Assembly: GCA_002081555.1 (NCBI GenBank)
Contig: KV921162.1
Location: 1-64,000 of the forward strand
Source: Protostelium mycophagum
Taxonomy: Eukaryota; Evosea; Variosea; Protosteliida; Protosteliaceae
Direction: 5' to 3'
Length of the DNA stretch: 64,000 nucleotides
Shown here: positions 21,304 to 32,056 of the stretch, in pieces
How the letters are laid out: each line of letters opens with the position of its first letter
Position numbering within the stretch: position 1 is the stretch's first letter
Made by a program: the position numbers and the translations under genes
Notes under the pieces: generated by a model
The model's database searches: none
What the model was told of the DNA's origin: nothing
What the model saw: only the letters and a program-made list of their open reading frames with translations

Positions 21304-22594
21304 CTACTCTTGATCAATTTGGGCAGAGTATACTAGGTGTTCCTTCTCTTCATCTGTAAGCACTCCCCTCTTCTTTTGTATCTTAAATATGATGATCATG
21401 CCCAACAGTATGATCTGTGCGATCACGCTCAGAACGAATCCGATCCATGTGGTGAAATCTTGTTTCGTGACAACAGCCAAGAAGAAAATGATTAGCATAG
21501 ACCCAGGTATCTGTATCAGCAACATCACGATGGAAAAGGACCCTTCATTCTAAAATCATCAGCCATTAACTCTTTTCCTCAGAGTATTTACACTGTAGAA
21601 AGCTGTAGAAATATTCGGCAGACAAAAAATTGTGAAAGAATAAAAATTAAATACCTTCGCGAACCAAGTCTTCCATAGTTGTGGGGCCCATTGTATGACA
21701 GTAAAAACGACAGAGGCATAGCCGAGAGCTTTTCCAAAACCAAGTGTTGGCTGTGCGCAGTCTCCAGTTCTGAATAAATCATTTTATTTTCTTTTGTATT
21801 TTTCATTTTTGTTGCGGTTTTTTTTTGCATTTTTATTTATTATCTTATAAAATCACTGATAAGCGGACTACATTTAGAAGTATCCAAAGAAACTCACAAT
21901 TCGATGAGAAGTATAGAGACGATGAGTAGAGCCACCGCCAAGAAGAGAAAAGCGATAAAAGTATAAATAACTTGTTTCCAATCTTTCGACATACGTTCTG
22001 TGTATAAAAATTGCCACAGGAACCTGTCTTGGTGAATCTATGATCAGATTCATTTCTGGTCATTAATATGAGGAGTAAGTCACATTATATTCATTTTACT
22101 CACAGGGGGAAACCTATGAACCAGGTGGCAAAGATTTGGTAGACAGCTAAAAGATTTCTGGAACAGGCGCCGAAAGACTGGATGATTTAAGAATTTACAT
22201 GAGCACAAGATCAGACTCACCACAACAGAGCAACTTCTAACGAGAGGTACATTGAGGAGGAGAGCGTTTAAGAAGGCGGAGTACTGATTGATTTGTGATA
22301 AAAAGACCCACAGCGGCGATATTCCTCTCGTGCTCTGATTTTTCAATATACTGATGTGTTGAGGAACTACTGCCACAATAGCACCGATGATCAGAAGAAC
22401 TCCTAAAGCAATACTCCACAGACCGACATCTTTTAGAATGGTCGAGTAATCTTGATTCAATTAGAGAATGTAACACCTCACAAAAAATATCCTGTTGGCT
22501 CACCCCCATATGTTTGAAGTTCCCCATAGTCACAGATTTCTGAGGGCATGTTGATGCTTCTGTGCCGATCGGGATTTGGGAAATTCGCAAACAT
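21304..22594 (-). CDS. PQ-loop repeat membrane protein
   Basis: Starts at ATG 22592-22594 (MFANFPNPDRH) and ends at TAG 21304-21306, with six exons. Two PQ-loop motifs are clear. The first is VVPQHISILKNQSTRGISP with a following helix, and the second is QWAPQLWKTWFAK, preceded by a helix (ALGYASVVFTVI). About seven membrane helices are predicted, and the C-terminus is acidic and cytosolic-looking. PQ-loop proteins include cystinosin, the lysosomal cationic amino acid exporter PQLC2 and ER or Golgi homologues. The second motif (WAPQ) and the length fit the fungal and protist PQ-loop group. Substrate and membrane are unknown. The phase at exon 3/4 was solved with an 80-base intron. Confidence 0.85.
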
Positions 22595-22691
22595 CGGTGC
22601 CACTTGGAGGTCTTTTCCACTCAGATTGCTATGGAACCACAAAACCATCAAAATCAGCCAAGGCTGCTGGTGGGCTGCTGAGGTTATTCTT

Positions 22692-23427
22692 TCAAGATAT
22701 CTCATATGTCGACAGACTGACAAAGATGTATAATATGAACATGATGTACAATGTTGACAAAATAAAGTGTACAATACCTGGAAGGTCACAATCTTCCAGA
22801 ACTCTGACTTGTATATACAGCACTTGGGGTGGTCCTTGTAAATCCTGAGATTTTTAGACACTTTTGACGATGCATAATTCACCTTGCACAGCTCGACACC
22901 AACGTCATCCATATATTCTGTAAGAATCTGATCGTATTTCACGAGGAATTCTCCCTCTTTTGGCCCGAAATTTTGCATGATCTCTTCTGGGATGCTGTTG
23001 TCTAGTTCCCATCTCAATTGTTTCACCACGTCGAGACGGTTTTTACTTGTATTTTTCAGATCACATCACACTTTCTTGATGAATGGTTTGTTAAATAAAT
23101 AGTTGCGCACAAGAGTGTCGACTTACAGATAGGCCAAGATGCACCTCCTATTTCGGAGGTTTGTGTGATGTCTAACAAGTACGCTTGATCTGATGGCATT
23201 CTTCGCTTCGACTTATTCAGAGACAATGGTGTAAAGTGATGATACCTTTCGCTTCTGATACGATAGTTTGAATATCTCCATGTGTGGTTAAAATGTCCTG
23301 AACAACCTCTCTCACTGATTCATCCTGAATTAAATTACATTTGTGATATGGAACACCTCACATCATAAGGAGGTAACGTTGAACTTCTGCTCAAATCTTG
23401 CAGTAATGTGATCGCTTTGGTGTTCAT
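22692..23427 (-). CDS. GINS1: GINS complex subunit Psf1 (C-terminus unresolved)
   Basis: Exons from ATG 23425-23427 give MNTKAITLLQDLSRSS, a helical segment, then HHTNLRNRRCILAYL, RLDVVKQLRWELDNSIPEE and ILTEYMDDVG. These match the Psf1 A-domain, including the conserved 'LRNRRC..AYL..R...LRWE' core, and are followed by QGPPQVLYIQVRVLED, matching 'KPPKSLYIEVRCLKD'. GINS is part of the CMG replicative helicase (Cdc45-MCM-GINS). The usual Psf1 B-domain, which ends near an LIRQG motif, was not found. Reading straight on gives a hydrophobic tail and a stop at 22692, which is probably not the true 3' end. The 5' end lies 107 bases from the divergent ankyrin gene. Confidence 0.85.
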
Positions 23428-23534
23428 ACCGCCGGCGATGTGATATCGTCCAATAAATTTGAATTTTGGCGGGAGAAACACTCTACAACCGACAAATGTT
23501 ACAAAATATTTTTATTTCGAACCGAACAACCGAT

Positions 23535-24436
23535 ATGGCGCAGTGGGGGAACATAACGCTCTGGGATGCAGCCGCAGATGTAAATATCTTAACCTCTTTA
23601 GATGCACCTCGTATTTCATGTCTAAAAAGAATAGGGAGATCTTGAGATGTGCAAGAAAAGAACCACAGCATCTTGGTATATATCAATCCTAGTTAAGTTC
23701 TGAATTATTTAGGACAAAGATAGATGCACAAGATGCCCAGGGGAAGACCGCTCTTCACGAAGGTGAAATGTTTCCGCTGATATGAAATCATCTGACCTCT
23801 TTAGCCTCTAGGTGGGGTCATGTCAATGTCGTACAGTTTTTGCATGCTGAGAAAGGTGATGTGATGACCATCCATTTATTCTACTTCGTAATATTTCGTT
23901 CTCAAAAGACAATGAGAGCCAAAATAAATGCCACCCGAAATTGATTGTCTGAAGGAGCGAAGATGGATGTTGTCACACCCGATGGAACACATCCTCTTCA
24001 CTTGGCCGCTCAAAACGGCCATGATAAGGTTGTGGAATACCTCGTGAAAGAAGGTGAGCGCTGACGTCACAACATGCATGACATGTACAGCCAAAGTGGA
24101 TGTCAACATCACCGACAAGCACGGCGACACACCACTGGTAATATTATTCAAAATTAAATTCAATCACCAAGCTAATCATCATCGTAGATGGAGGCAAGTA
24201 AGAGTGGGAAAGTGAGCACCATGAAGTTGTTGGTTGAGCTCGGCGCTAAGAAAGAGTTGACGGTAAAATCGGCCAAGTCCTGAAATCTTCTGACTCCTTC
24301 AGAATAAATCTGGAAGGAATGCAGAGAGCTTTGCCTCTACCTCAGCCGCTACGGAGTTCTTCAAAGGTGAATTCGCGTAATTCTATGAGTATTGATCGTT
24401 ACAACAGGTGAATTCGGATCTTATACAAACTATTGA
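23535..24436 (+). CDS. Ankyrin-repeat protein
   Basis: Starts MAQWGNITLWDAAAD at 23535 and ends GEFGSYTNY at TGA 24434-24436, with about eight small exons. Ankyrin repeats include GKTALHEASRWGHVNVVQF, GTHPLHLAAQNGHDKVVEYL and GDTPLMEASKSGKVSTMKLL, with the TPLH-type turns and GH/HxxVV helices expected. It is a short protein made almost only of repeats, so it probably works as an adaptor. The first junctions (23580-23725) are the least certain; the path chosen keeps one phase with acceptors ending in TTTAG or GATAG. It shares a short divergent promoter with Psf1. Confidence 0.8.
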
Positions 24437-24788
24437 TGGCAGTAACAATAAAATATGTGTATTATATACCTCTTTATTCCATATTATCATTTAATATGGA
24501 TAAATGCACAGCGGGTGAATTGATATTATCGTATGATTGAATAAAAAATATGAGTAATATTGATATTAAAATAAATCCAAATGAAAAGTGGTGAAGATCC
24601 TCAACATTTCTCCTCTTAACTGTTGCAACATCTGGCTTCTACGATTACCGGAAAACCACGAAGATGTGAAGCTGGGAAAAGGTACCTTCTCAAGGTGTCA
24701 TCAAGTGCTCTTCACTTTTTGAGACCGTGAGCGGGGTATTCTTTGTTTCTCGGATTCAGAAGGGCAACGCCCGCCAGCATGTGTATAT
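24437..24788. other. Intergenic/5' UTR, nothing recognised
   Basis: The stretch lies between the ankyrin gene and the serine-rich gene, both on the plus strand. The first half is very AT-rich and the second half becomes more balanced and may be 5' UTR. No open frame, RNA gene or repeat was identified. Confidence 0.4.
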
Positions 24789-25874
24789 ATGTCTAAAGAA
24801 GAAAGTCAACAATCCTTGGCCAGAAGTTCATTCCCTGGCCGTGAGACTTCCAATGGGAATACAAACCCTCTCACACACAATGAATTGGCGGAGCAACTAA
24901 AGCATCTGAATTGGGTCAACAGACCCTCTCCGAGTAAGAGTGCCAAGTTGGAGGAAGAGCAGAATGATAGAAAGATTTGCCCAATGCCTTCATGTAGAAA
25001 TGAGGTCAGAAGAGGACGGTATTGTAACAGCTGCCAGAAGAGGAAAGAATCGCTCAATAGAACTCTTGCTCAACAGGGAATCCATCTGACTAATCAGCGA
25101 AGAGTCAGAAACTCCACTTCAATCGAGAATTTGGCAACACTTTCACAAACCTCTTTTGCATATGGCAAGGTAATTTTGATGAATTCATCTTCTCAATTTT
25201 ATTTTGTGAAACACAAATACACGATGATTGATACTATCCCAGACAAATGAATCAACAAATAGAGACATAACAATTGGCTCTCGAAAGAAGTATAGGACTG
25301 AGGACGAGACCACAAATGAGATTAAGCCATTCTCTGTGGGTGCCCTCCAGGCTAGGGCACTTTCAGAACCCACATTTCCTGTACAATACAAACCAACGGA
25401 TCCCTTGCCTTCAGAGGATCGCCTTACACGATCTTCTTCCTTATCGAGTCTATCAGAAGGCGGTGAGTTGATTCATTTCTCTAATTGCCTCTGACTTGGT
25501 CAGGTTTTAGCAGTAATTACCATAGTAATTCATCTTCTACGATGTCTATCAATTCGCTGCTCTCTCCTGCTTCTCCAACAGAAGGTCGATCTCGATCCTC
25601 CTCTATTTCATCAGAAGCAGACTCTATGGACGTGGATTCAGCACGTCCAGTGGGCCGTTATTTTACGATGGAAGACCAGTCCCTCCTTCAACAAAAAATT
25701 ATCGAAGATCAAATCATTAAATTAGATCAAGCCATCGTGGAGGTAAATATCATCGTGTTGATAGACACTAAAACACGCCAGTTGGCGGGAGGGGAACAGC
25801 AAGCATCGAGATTATTACGAAAGTATTTGACTTCTTCTGTCGGACGAACACGTCTCTCTGCTCAAAATCCTTGA
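24789..25874 (+). CDS. Serine-rich protein with a small Cys4 motif
   Basis: Three exons (from ATG 24789) and possibly a fourth end at TGA 25872-25874. Near residue 60 is a compact Cys motif, CPMPSC...YCNSC, followed by KRKE; it could bind one zinc ion. The rest is low-complexity Ser/Thr/Pro with basic patches, for example RSSSLSSLSEG and RSRSSSISSEADSMDVDS, which look like phosphorylation-rich linkers. The C-terminus has a helical segment (QQKIIEDQIIKLDQAIVE). The last 39-base intron-like segment (25743-25781) is in frame and contains no stop. A nuclear or regulatory role is plausible, but no family is recognised. Confidence 0.7.
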
Positions 25875-25927
25875 ATATAACTTGGCATGTACAAAGTCCA
25901 TCTGTTGATCAGAAGCTCATTTATGTT

Positions 25928-27707
25928 TTATTCTTTATTTATTTCCGGTGTCCTTTCTTGAGTTGACTCGTAGTCTATTCCTGATTGGCTTGAATCCAAC
26001 AATCTTATGTTCAAGTCAACATCTGCATGTTTGTTTGTCGCTACATCGTGTTACTCATTCACAAAATTTTATTCACTTGGTAGACTTACTTGTGGTCATG
26101 TTGGCGAGAGGACCGAACCTGAGCCTCTTTGGGTAGAAGGACCGGAAGGCGTCCTGTCCTAAATTTCCGCCCATCACAACGTCGACAGCAATCTTCGTGG
26201 GGTCGTCATGGACTGTACAGGTTAATTGTAGACGAGATAAAGATTAAATATTACAAGATAAAGTGGAGGTGAGATCCTGGTAAAATTTGTATGGGAATGC
26301 GTACATATGAGCCAAAGAGAAGATCACCATCTCCAAACAGACCAGCAGATTCTGTTGACGTCAATACTATCTACAACCAGCCATCTCTTCACGTTGTATA
26401 ATGTTTTACTAGGCTGCTGTTCTAAAACTTTGCATTTCAACCTGCGGCAGAGCCGCAGCGCAGTCTTCTCATCATAAATCTCTTATCTATCTGTGCAACT
26501 CATTGATATCAATAATGAATAACATTGATTTTATATTGATTTAATAATCATTATAACTATATATGACTATATATTAATTATATTAATAATACATACGTTG
26601 ATAATCGCGGAGAGTTCATTTTTCTGGAATGATTTGTATGATTCAGGGAGCACCTTGAAATGGAAGAGGGCAAATATGATGACACCTTGCCTACACACCT
26701 CAGTTGTTATAAGAATATAGACATACCAGTAACACACGAATACAATCATCTTGATGCACAGAAATTTGGGAAGGGGTTTGTACAACTGTATTATTGTGAG
26801 ATATCATGCCATCTTATCATGATATCTCACCGCGATGTCTTTCTTTGTGATCTCATACAACAAGACGAGGAAGTACATGGCTATTGTGACGCACACATTA
26901 TTGATGATTGATATATAAGGGAAACCATAATTAAAGTTCCATTCACCTACTTATTCAGGAAAAAATCGAAGAAAATAAATACCCTCGTTATAGTTGTCTG
27001 TTGCAAGCAGAACGCAGGTGATGATGGTGCAGATGGGTCTAATAAATACATATTGTACCACTCCTTGGCGACATAATGTCAGAGTTTTCCTGCAGATGAA
27101 ATCAATACTTGGAATTAATTTGTGTCAATTTTTTAGATGGACATTGCAGACTGAAAGCTTTTGATCAATGTTGAGAAAAGAGAGCTGACTTTGATGGTTG
27201 GTAGTGAAAGCAACAAAAAGGCATGGTGGCTCTGCTTCTCTCCTGTTTCGACAGGTTTTCAATCAGTACCTGACAGATTTATCTCAGTATTGAGAGAAGA
27301 GTTCAAAATGATCACCTCCTCACCGAGGGAATATTCAATCACCAATCGAAAGAACATGTAGAGGGCATACGATTCGTAACTACAAAACTCAGTTTGAATC
27401 GAGTGAATCATCCGAAATACCCATCTCTGATGATAGCCAGATAAGGTGACCATTCATATGCCCATAAAGAGGCACAGCTGATTCCAGCGTATATCGGAAT
27501 CATGGATACAATTCTAACTATACATCTCTGTTGTTCTGGAAGGCAATAGTTCTGTGTCGGGTTCAGATCTTCGGACTCTTTCAAAATTCTTACTCTGAGA
27601 TGCTTCACCATCAAGTGGGCAGACAAGAGCCCAGACAATACTGTGCAGACACATGCCGCGATAAAGAACCAAAAGAGGATTCCAAGATGATCAATATATT
27701 CAGACAT
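25928..27707 (-). CDS. TMEM184 / organic solute transporter alpha family protein
   Basis: Starts MSEYIDHLGILFWFF at 27707 and ends at TAA 25928-25930, with about nine introns. Family marks are IVRIVSMIPIYAG, the RDGYESYALYMFFRLVIEY block (compare 'RDCYEAYALY.FFRLL.EYLGGE'), MPFCCF, LCRQGVVQYVFIRPICTII, WQGVIIF and NLLVCLEMVIFSLAHMYAF. Seven helices are expected. Animal homologues are Ost-alpha, which helps export bile steroids, and TMEM184 proteins; the plant family (DUF300/LAZ1) acts in endosomal and vacuolar traffic. A long intron (about 230 bases) breaks the sixth helix region. The C-terminus is short and polar. It is convergent with the serine-rich gene, with 53 bases between stops. Confidence 0.93.
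26796..26830 (-). repeat. 13-bp inverted repeat covering a 5' splice site
   Basis: Bases 26796-26808 and 26818-26830 are perfect reverse complements around a 9-base spacer. On the minus strand the right arm begins with the donor GTGAG of an intron of the TMEM184 gene. In the transcript the donor would be buried in a stable hairpin. Confidence 0.85.
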
Positions 27708-28213
27708 TGTGATTCTACTTCTGTCGTGATCTCATGGGAAGTAAAATGTCGCTAAATCGTTTGCCGCGGAGATCAAACGAATTTTTGGTTTCTTTTTCGC
27801 GAGGGAATGCTGCTTTTCTGGAACGGTGAATTGACCGTAGTTACCGCAGCCCATAGTTCCTCAGAAAATGGAAGCTGAAGAGGTCTTGTAATCAAAAAAA
27901 ATTCTCGTGAGCCAATATTGCATTAATACTCAATTATAGAGCTTGTCTATCTAAAATATTTACATTCCTCGCAAGATATTGACATTATATTAGGTATATT
28001 TTGCACATTCTGAAAAACTTATAATACAATGGAAAATTAGAAAACCTCAATGCGTCATCAATAGCTTAGCAGATGCCTTTTCGCTGAAAATTCGTCAAGA
28101 ATATGGTTGCTTTGGCCAGGCTGACAAATTTAAATTTAATATTATGCCGCCAGCTCCAAAGAATTTTTTACAAAATTCCTACATTTTTTTGGCGGGAATT
28201 CGCTTCTTCAAAC
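27708..28213. other. Divergent promoter region
   Basis: The stretch lies between the 5' end of the TMEM184-like gene (minus) and RNase H2C (plus). It contains AT-rich runs and short poly-A/T tracts. No open frame or repeat stands out. It must carry both promoters. Confidence 0.45.
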
Positions 28214-28809
28214 ATGATCAGGACGCGCACCGGCCACACAGAAGAGGACGAGATCTTGACCGCGGATGTGTTACACCATCTTCCTTTTACTTTCTTGGAT
28301 CACGAGGGATCAAAAGATGTCTATGCAAACCGGTATTTTCTTCCACAAGAAGGTAGATGGGCTCAAATGATCATATTTCCTTAATCATTTAGTGGATGGC
28401 CAGCCACATGTGAAAGCTGCCGCATTTCGTGGTGTGGAATTACGTGGTCTGACGATTCCTGTTCCAGAAGGTTATCAAGGTGCCCCACTTTTTCTTCTTT
28501 ATCAATTCATTATCCAATAAAATACAAGGTCTCATCATCAGAGACGAAGGAAAAGAAAATGAGGAGGGAGAGGGACCATTGTGGGAAGTTCAACATCGTT
28601 TCACAGACTTTACTTATTGGAAAAGAGAAGAAGAGGCTGATATGGAATCTTCCACCGTGGCTCGTATGATCCATTGGACTCAATTCTCTGATAAGGTGGG
28701 TTCTCTCTGACAAAAATGTTACGTGACATTATTTATTCAGATACACGAATCAGTCTCAGAAGAGGAAGTCGCACAACGAGCAGCTCTCAGAAAGAAGATC
28801 ACATCGTAA
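28214..28809 (+). CDS. RNASEH2C: Ribonuclease H2 subunit C
   Basis: Four exons (28214-28352, 28393-28479, 28529-28695, 28741-28809) give 153 residues. The central block YFLPQEVDGQPHVKAAAFRG, followed by VELRGLTIPVPEGYQGLIIRDEGK, matches the 'F.G..L.G..V..P.GY.G.V' signature of RNase H2C, the accessory subunit that with subunit B forms a triple-barrel scaffold for catalytic subunit A. The complex removes ribonucleotides from DNA and RNA from RNA:DNA hybrids. Length is close to the human protein (164). The C-terminal part (YWKREEEADMESS...) is acidic. The stop codon ends at 28809 and the convergent gene's stop begins at 28815. Confidence 0.9.
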
Positions 28810-28814
28810 TGTGA

Positions 28815-31726
28815 TCAATTGGAAGGGAACAATGTCATGGTGACATTGATCTCCCCTCCCGCCTTGCCCCCCGAGGTCCTGGGGCTCAGATTAAACCACT
28901 GGGTCGTTGTAGATCCAACTGAAAATCCCTCTAGAGGGAATAAAGCGTGTCCCATACATTCATCCTTTCCAATGCTGTCTGTGTCAGCATCATGATGTAG
29001 ACAAATGAATCTACCCATCATGCCAGCAAGAGATCTCAAGGACACCAGGTCTGTACTCGTTCACAAATCTGAAGAGGATCAGCATCATTAAAAGGAGATG
29101 GCGAAAGAGACTCACAATTCGAATTCTTGATTCCACTGTGGGTGTTGTGTCCTCCTCTTCGTGTGAGTTTTATATTCTTGAGAGTCCAATATTAGCTTTA
29201 CGTAAGGATCACCTGCCTCGACATCAATCAATGGGACAATGATTAAATATTGAATGTACATTTTCCCAACATGTCCATGGCTCTCATGGCTCTACCCTCT
29301 CTCACCATTACACGTAACTTGAGAAATTTCTGTGAAAATGAGTGGGACCTTGTAGATTAGGATTTACCGTCTCCTCTGGGCCAAGTTCTAATTTTAGCCT
29401 CGTGTTCTCTTGTCTTAATTTCTCTGCTTGCTCTTGCAGCCCGCGTAGATATGACATCATAGCTTGGGCATCGTATTCGAACGTGGCTGGTGACGTCATC
29501 ATGATGTCACAATATGATATCATGTACACTCACGTATGTTCTTGCTCTCATTTTCTAATTCCTCTTTTTGGCGCATCAGCTGCGCGTGTTGGTTCTGCAA
29601 TATTGAGTCAAATTATTTTTATTTATGTTCTTTATGCAGGAATATTGATATACTTTTATTATGTAATATATGCAACAGAAGATTGTTTTTACTTTGCAGT
29701 TTTGCACCTCTTTGGTGTATTGTGCATCTTCTTTCACTGGTAGCTTTCCCACAAATAAAAAGAACAGAAACATCAAAAAATTACACGAGAGGCATTTTCT
29801 GTTGTTTTTTGTGCAATGGCCAGGAGGATGTTATTCGTGTAATCTTTATGCTCCACGGCTTTGCCGGCAACCGCATACGAAATACGCCCTTGCCCAACTC
29901 TAAATAGGAAACATCACCAACAGAGCGCGGGATATCTCTCTCAGCTCCGTGACTTTGCTGATGAGTTGGTTCTCTCTATCTCTATTATGATCCCTAGCTC
30001 TCTCCTCTTCATCCCTGTACCTCTCCATCGCTTCTCTGTCCATCTGCTCTTTCATCTCTTCATCATTCAGTTGACAATGTGATGATCATGATGTAGTCAT
30101 ACTGACCCCTCTCGATTCTGACGCGTTCGGATTGTCTAAACTGATCGAGTTGCATATTCTGTAGATCTCTTTGTAGTTTATTTTGCCTCTCCATCTCTTC
30201 CATCATCCTTCTGTTCTCCTCTTCACTCAACTTGTTGGCTTCTTTTTGCTGCTCCCATTGTTATTATTGTTATAATCATTATTATATCCCATAATAGTTT
30301 CTTCCATCTCTCATTCAATAAAATATAAGATAGAAACTGACCTGTGGCTTGGATCTTGAATGCAAAAGAGCGGGAAATTCGCTGAGATAAGTCATGATGC
30401 ACTTCTCATCTGGTCGCTTGTTGATGTCTTCCTGCAGCATATCTTCCACATCCAGCATATTCGGTATCCCCAGTGATCTCGCCTTCTCAAAAGCGAGTTG
30501 TAGATTGAACCGAGTGTCGTTCTGGGAACATGTCAATGTCGTCACGTGGCTGATATGTCACCTTGACTTGGTTGAAGTCAAAAGAAGAATCAATCGAGTG
30601 TACTAATGCGCAGAAAGCCCTGCCATCGTACCAACTGATTAAATCAGAATTCTAATTAATTTTAAATTAATCATGTCAGAAAATTTTGATTATTCTTGTT
30701 TAATATATTATAATGTTTAATGTATTATAATGTTTATGTCTGTTTACTAATATTTTGACGGGGTTCTTTCCAATAAAAAGTAGAATTCTATACCTATTGC
30801 AAAGATCATCCACGGGGATATGATAAGGACGCACTTGCTGCTGACAAAATGCCAACAGATTCGATTTTGCCTGTTTATTTCCTGTTTTTTTATGTCAATT
30901 TGATGCACAAAAATTCGATCATCGTGATCTCCAAGTCTATATGCACTGACACTTGAAAGAATAGAGACGATTTTTTCTGCTCACTTTGTGCTGCTGAAGA
31001 ATCCTCAGGGACTTGAGAAGGATCGAGCATGTTATGATCCAAGATCAACCTCCATATCAGTCCCAGAATCAATTTTCTGTTTCCGTCTAAAATGTCTGTG
31101 GTTGTTGAGTTTTGATGATAAAGGTGAAAGCAAATCACCTTGCGAATTAACAGTCAGATTGACATTATGTGCCTTCAGGAAGTCTATCGCCATCGATACG
31201 TTTTGTAGTCTCTGAATATCGTTGATTGGCTTCTCCATCAATCGACCAGGCATTTTATCACCAGGATAAAGGCTGGTCAACAATCTGATGACGTCACACG
31301 TTGAGATGGTTATGTTAACACACCTGCACAAGACCAAACCATCTTTTAGCTGATTGAAAAATTCTGGGCCTGTATTAATGGAAGAATGTCCTCCAGCAGC
31401 CAGATGTTTGTTCATCCAAGATCCAAATGTCTTTGCATGGAGATTTTCTGTCGCAGTCTCCTGCTCTTTACGACGTGCTGAAGTGACAGAGACCTGGAGT
31501 GATCCGCTCATGTCGTCAGTTGTTGTTTTTGATTTATTTTCTTCCAGCAGCAAAAAAGAAACCACATTTTTCTGCAGCCGATTTATTTGAATTTCTGAAC
31601 ACCCAGCTTCAAATAAAATTATAAAATAGGTCTTACAGTGAAAAGCCAAAGAACCTGTCCCAATTCATCACTCATGTAGACACGAATTGTCATTTCTTTG
31701 AATCCACCAGACACAAGTGAGCTCAT
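28815..31726 (-). CDS. Tandem-CH actin-binding protein with coiled coil and C2 domain
   Basis: A start at ATG 31724-31726 or at 31511 leads to CH1 (FGSWMNKHL...NQLKDGLVLC, then NVSMAIDFL and DILDGNRKLILGLIW). CH2 follows (AKSNLLAFCQQQ, SWYDGRAFCALVHSID, FEKARSLGIPNMLDVEDML, EKCIMTYLSEF). This is the alpha-actinin/spectrin type of F-actin-binding unit. A charged coiled coil follows (EEENRRMMEEMERQNK, DEEMKEQMDREAMERYRDEEE). The C-terminus is a C2 domain (KLRVMVREGRAM, DPYVKLILDSQEYKTHT, WNQEFEL, GIGKDECMGHALFPL) with several acidic residues suited to calcium or lipid binding. It likely links membranes to actin. Exons between 29500 and 29900 in the coil are incomplete. The stop begins at 28815. 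Confidence 0.87.
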
Positions 31727-31765
31727 GAAAAAGAGAAACATGCCTAAGGGTCAAGACAATTATAT

Positions 31766-31925
31766 ATCAACATTGCGATTCAATTTGTACAGATGNNNNN
31801 NNNNNNNNNNNNNNNNNNNNNNNNNNNNNNNNNNNNNNNNNNNNNNNNNNNNNNNNNNNNNNNNNNNNNNNNNNNNNNNNNNNNNNNNNNNNNNNATCAA
31901 CATTGCGATTCAATTTGTACAGATG
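31766..31925. other. Assembly gap (100 N) between identical 30-bp ends
   Basis: The N run covers 31796-31895. The 30 bases before it (31766-31795) and the 30 bases after it (31896-31925) are identical, beginning ATCAACATTGCGATTCAATT. The simplest reading is that two contigs overlap here and were joined by a default-size gap, so no sequence may be missing. A true tandem repeat is the alternative. Confidence 0.9.
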
Positions 31926-32056
31926 ACTTCATCTTCCAGAAGATGAAGGCCACACACGGTACAGTTTAGGTTTCGCATCTTTAAGAAACACCGCGTCCCG
32001 ATGTCAAAATGTTACAAAGCGAGAAATATATTTATTTTTTGAGAAGGAAGGATACG

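Noticed and set aside
23459-23692. 77-codon frame next to the ankyrin gene start
   Set aside because: Only part of it is used as an exon of the ankyrin gene; the rest is 5' flank and intron in another frame.
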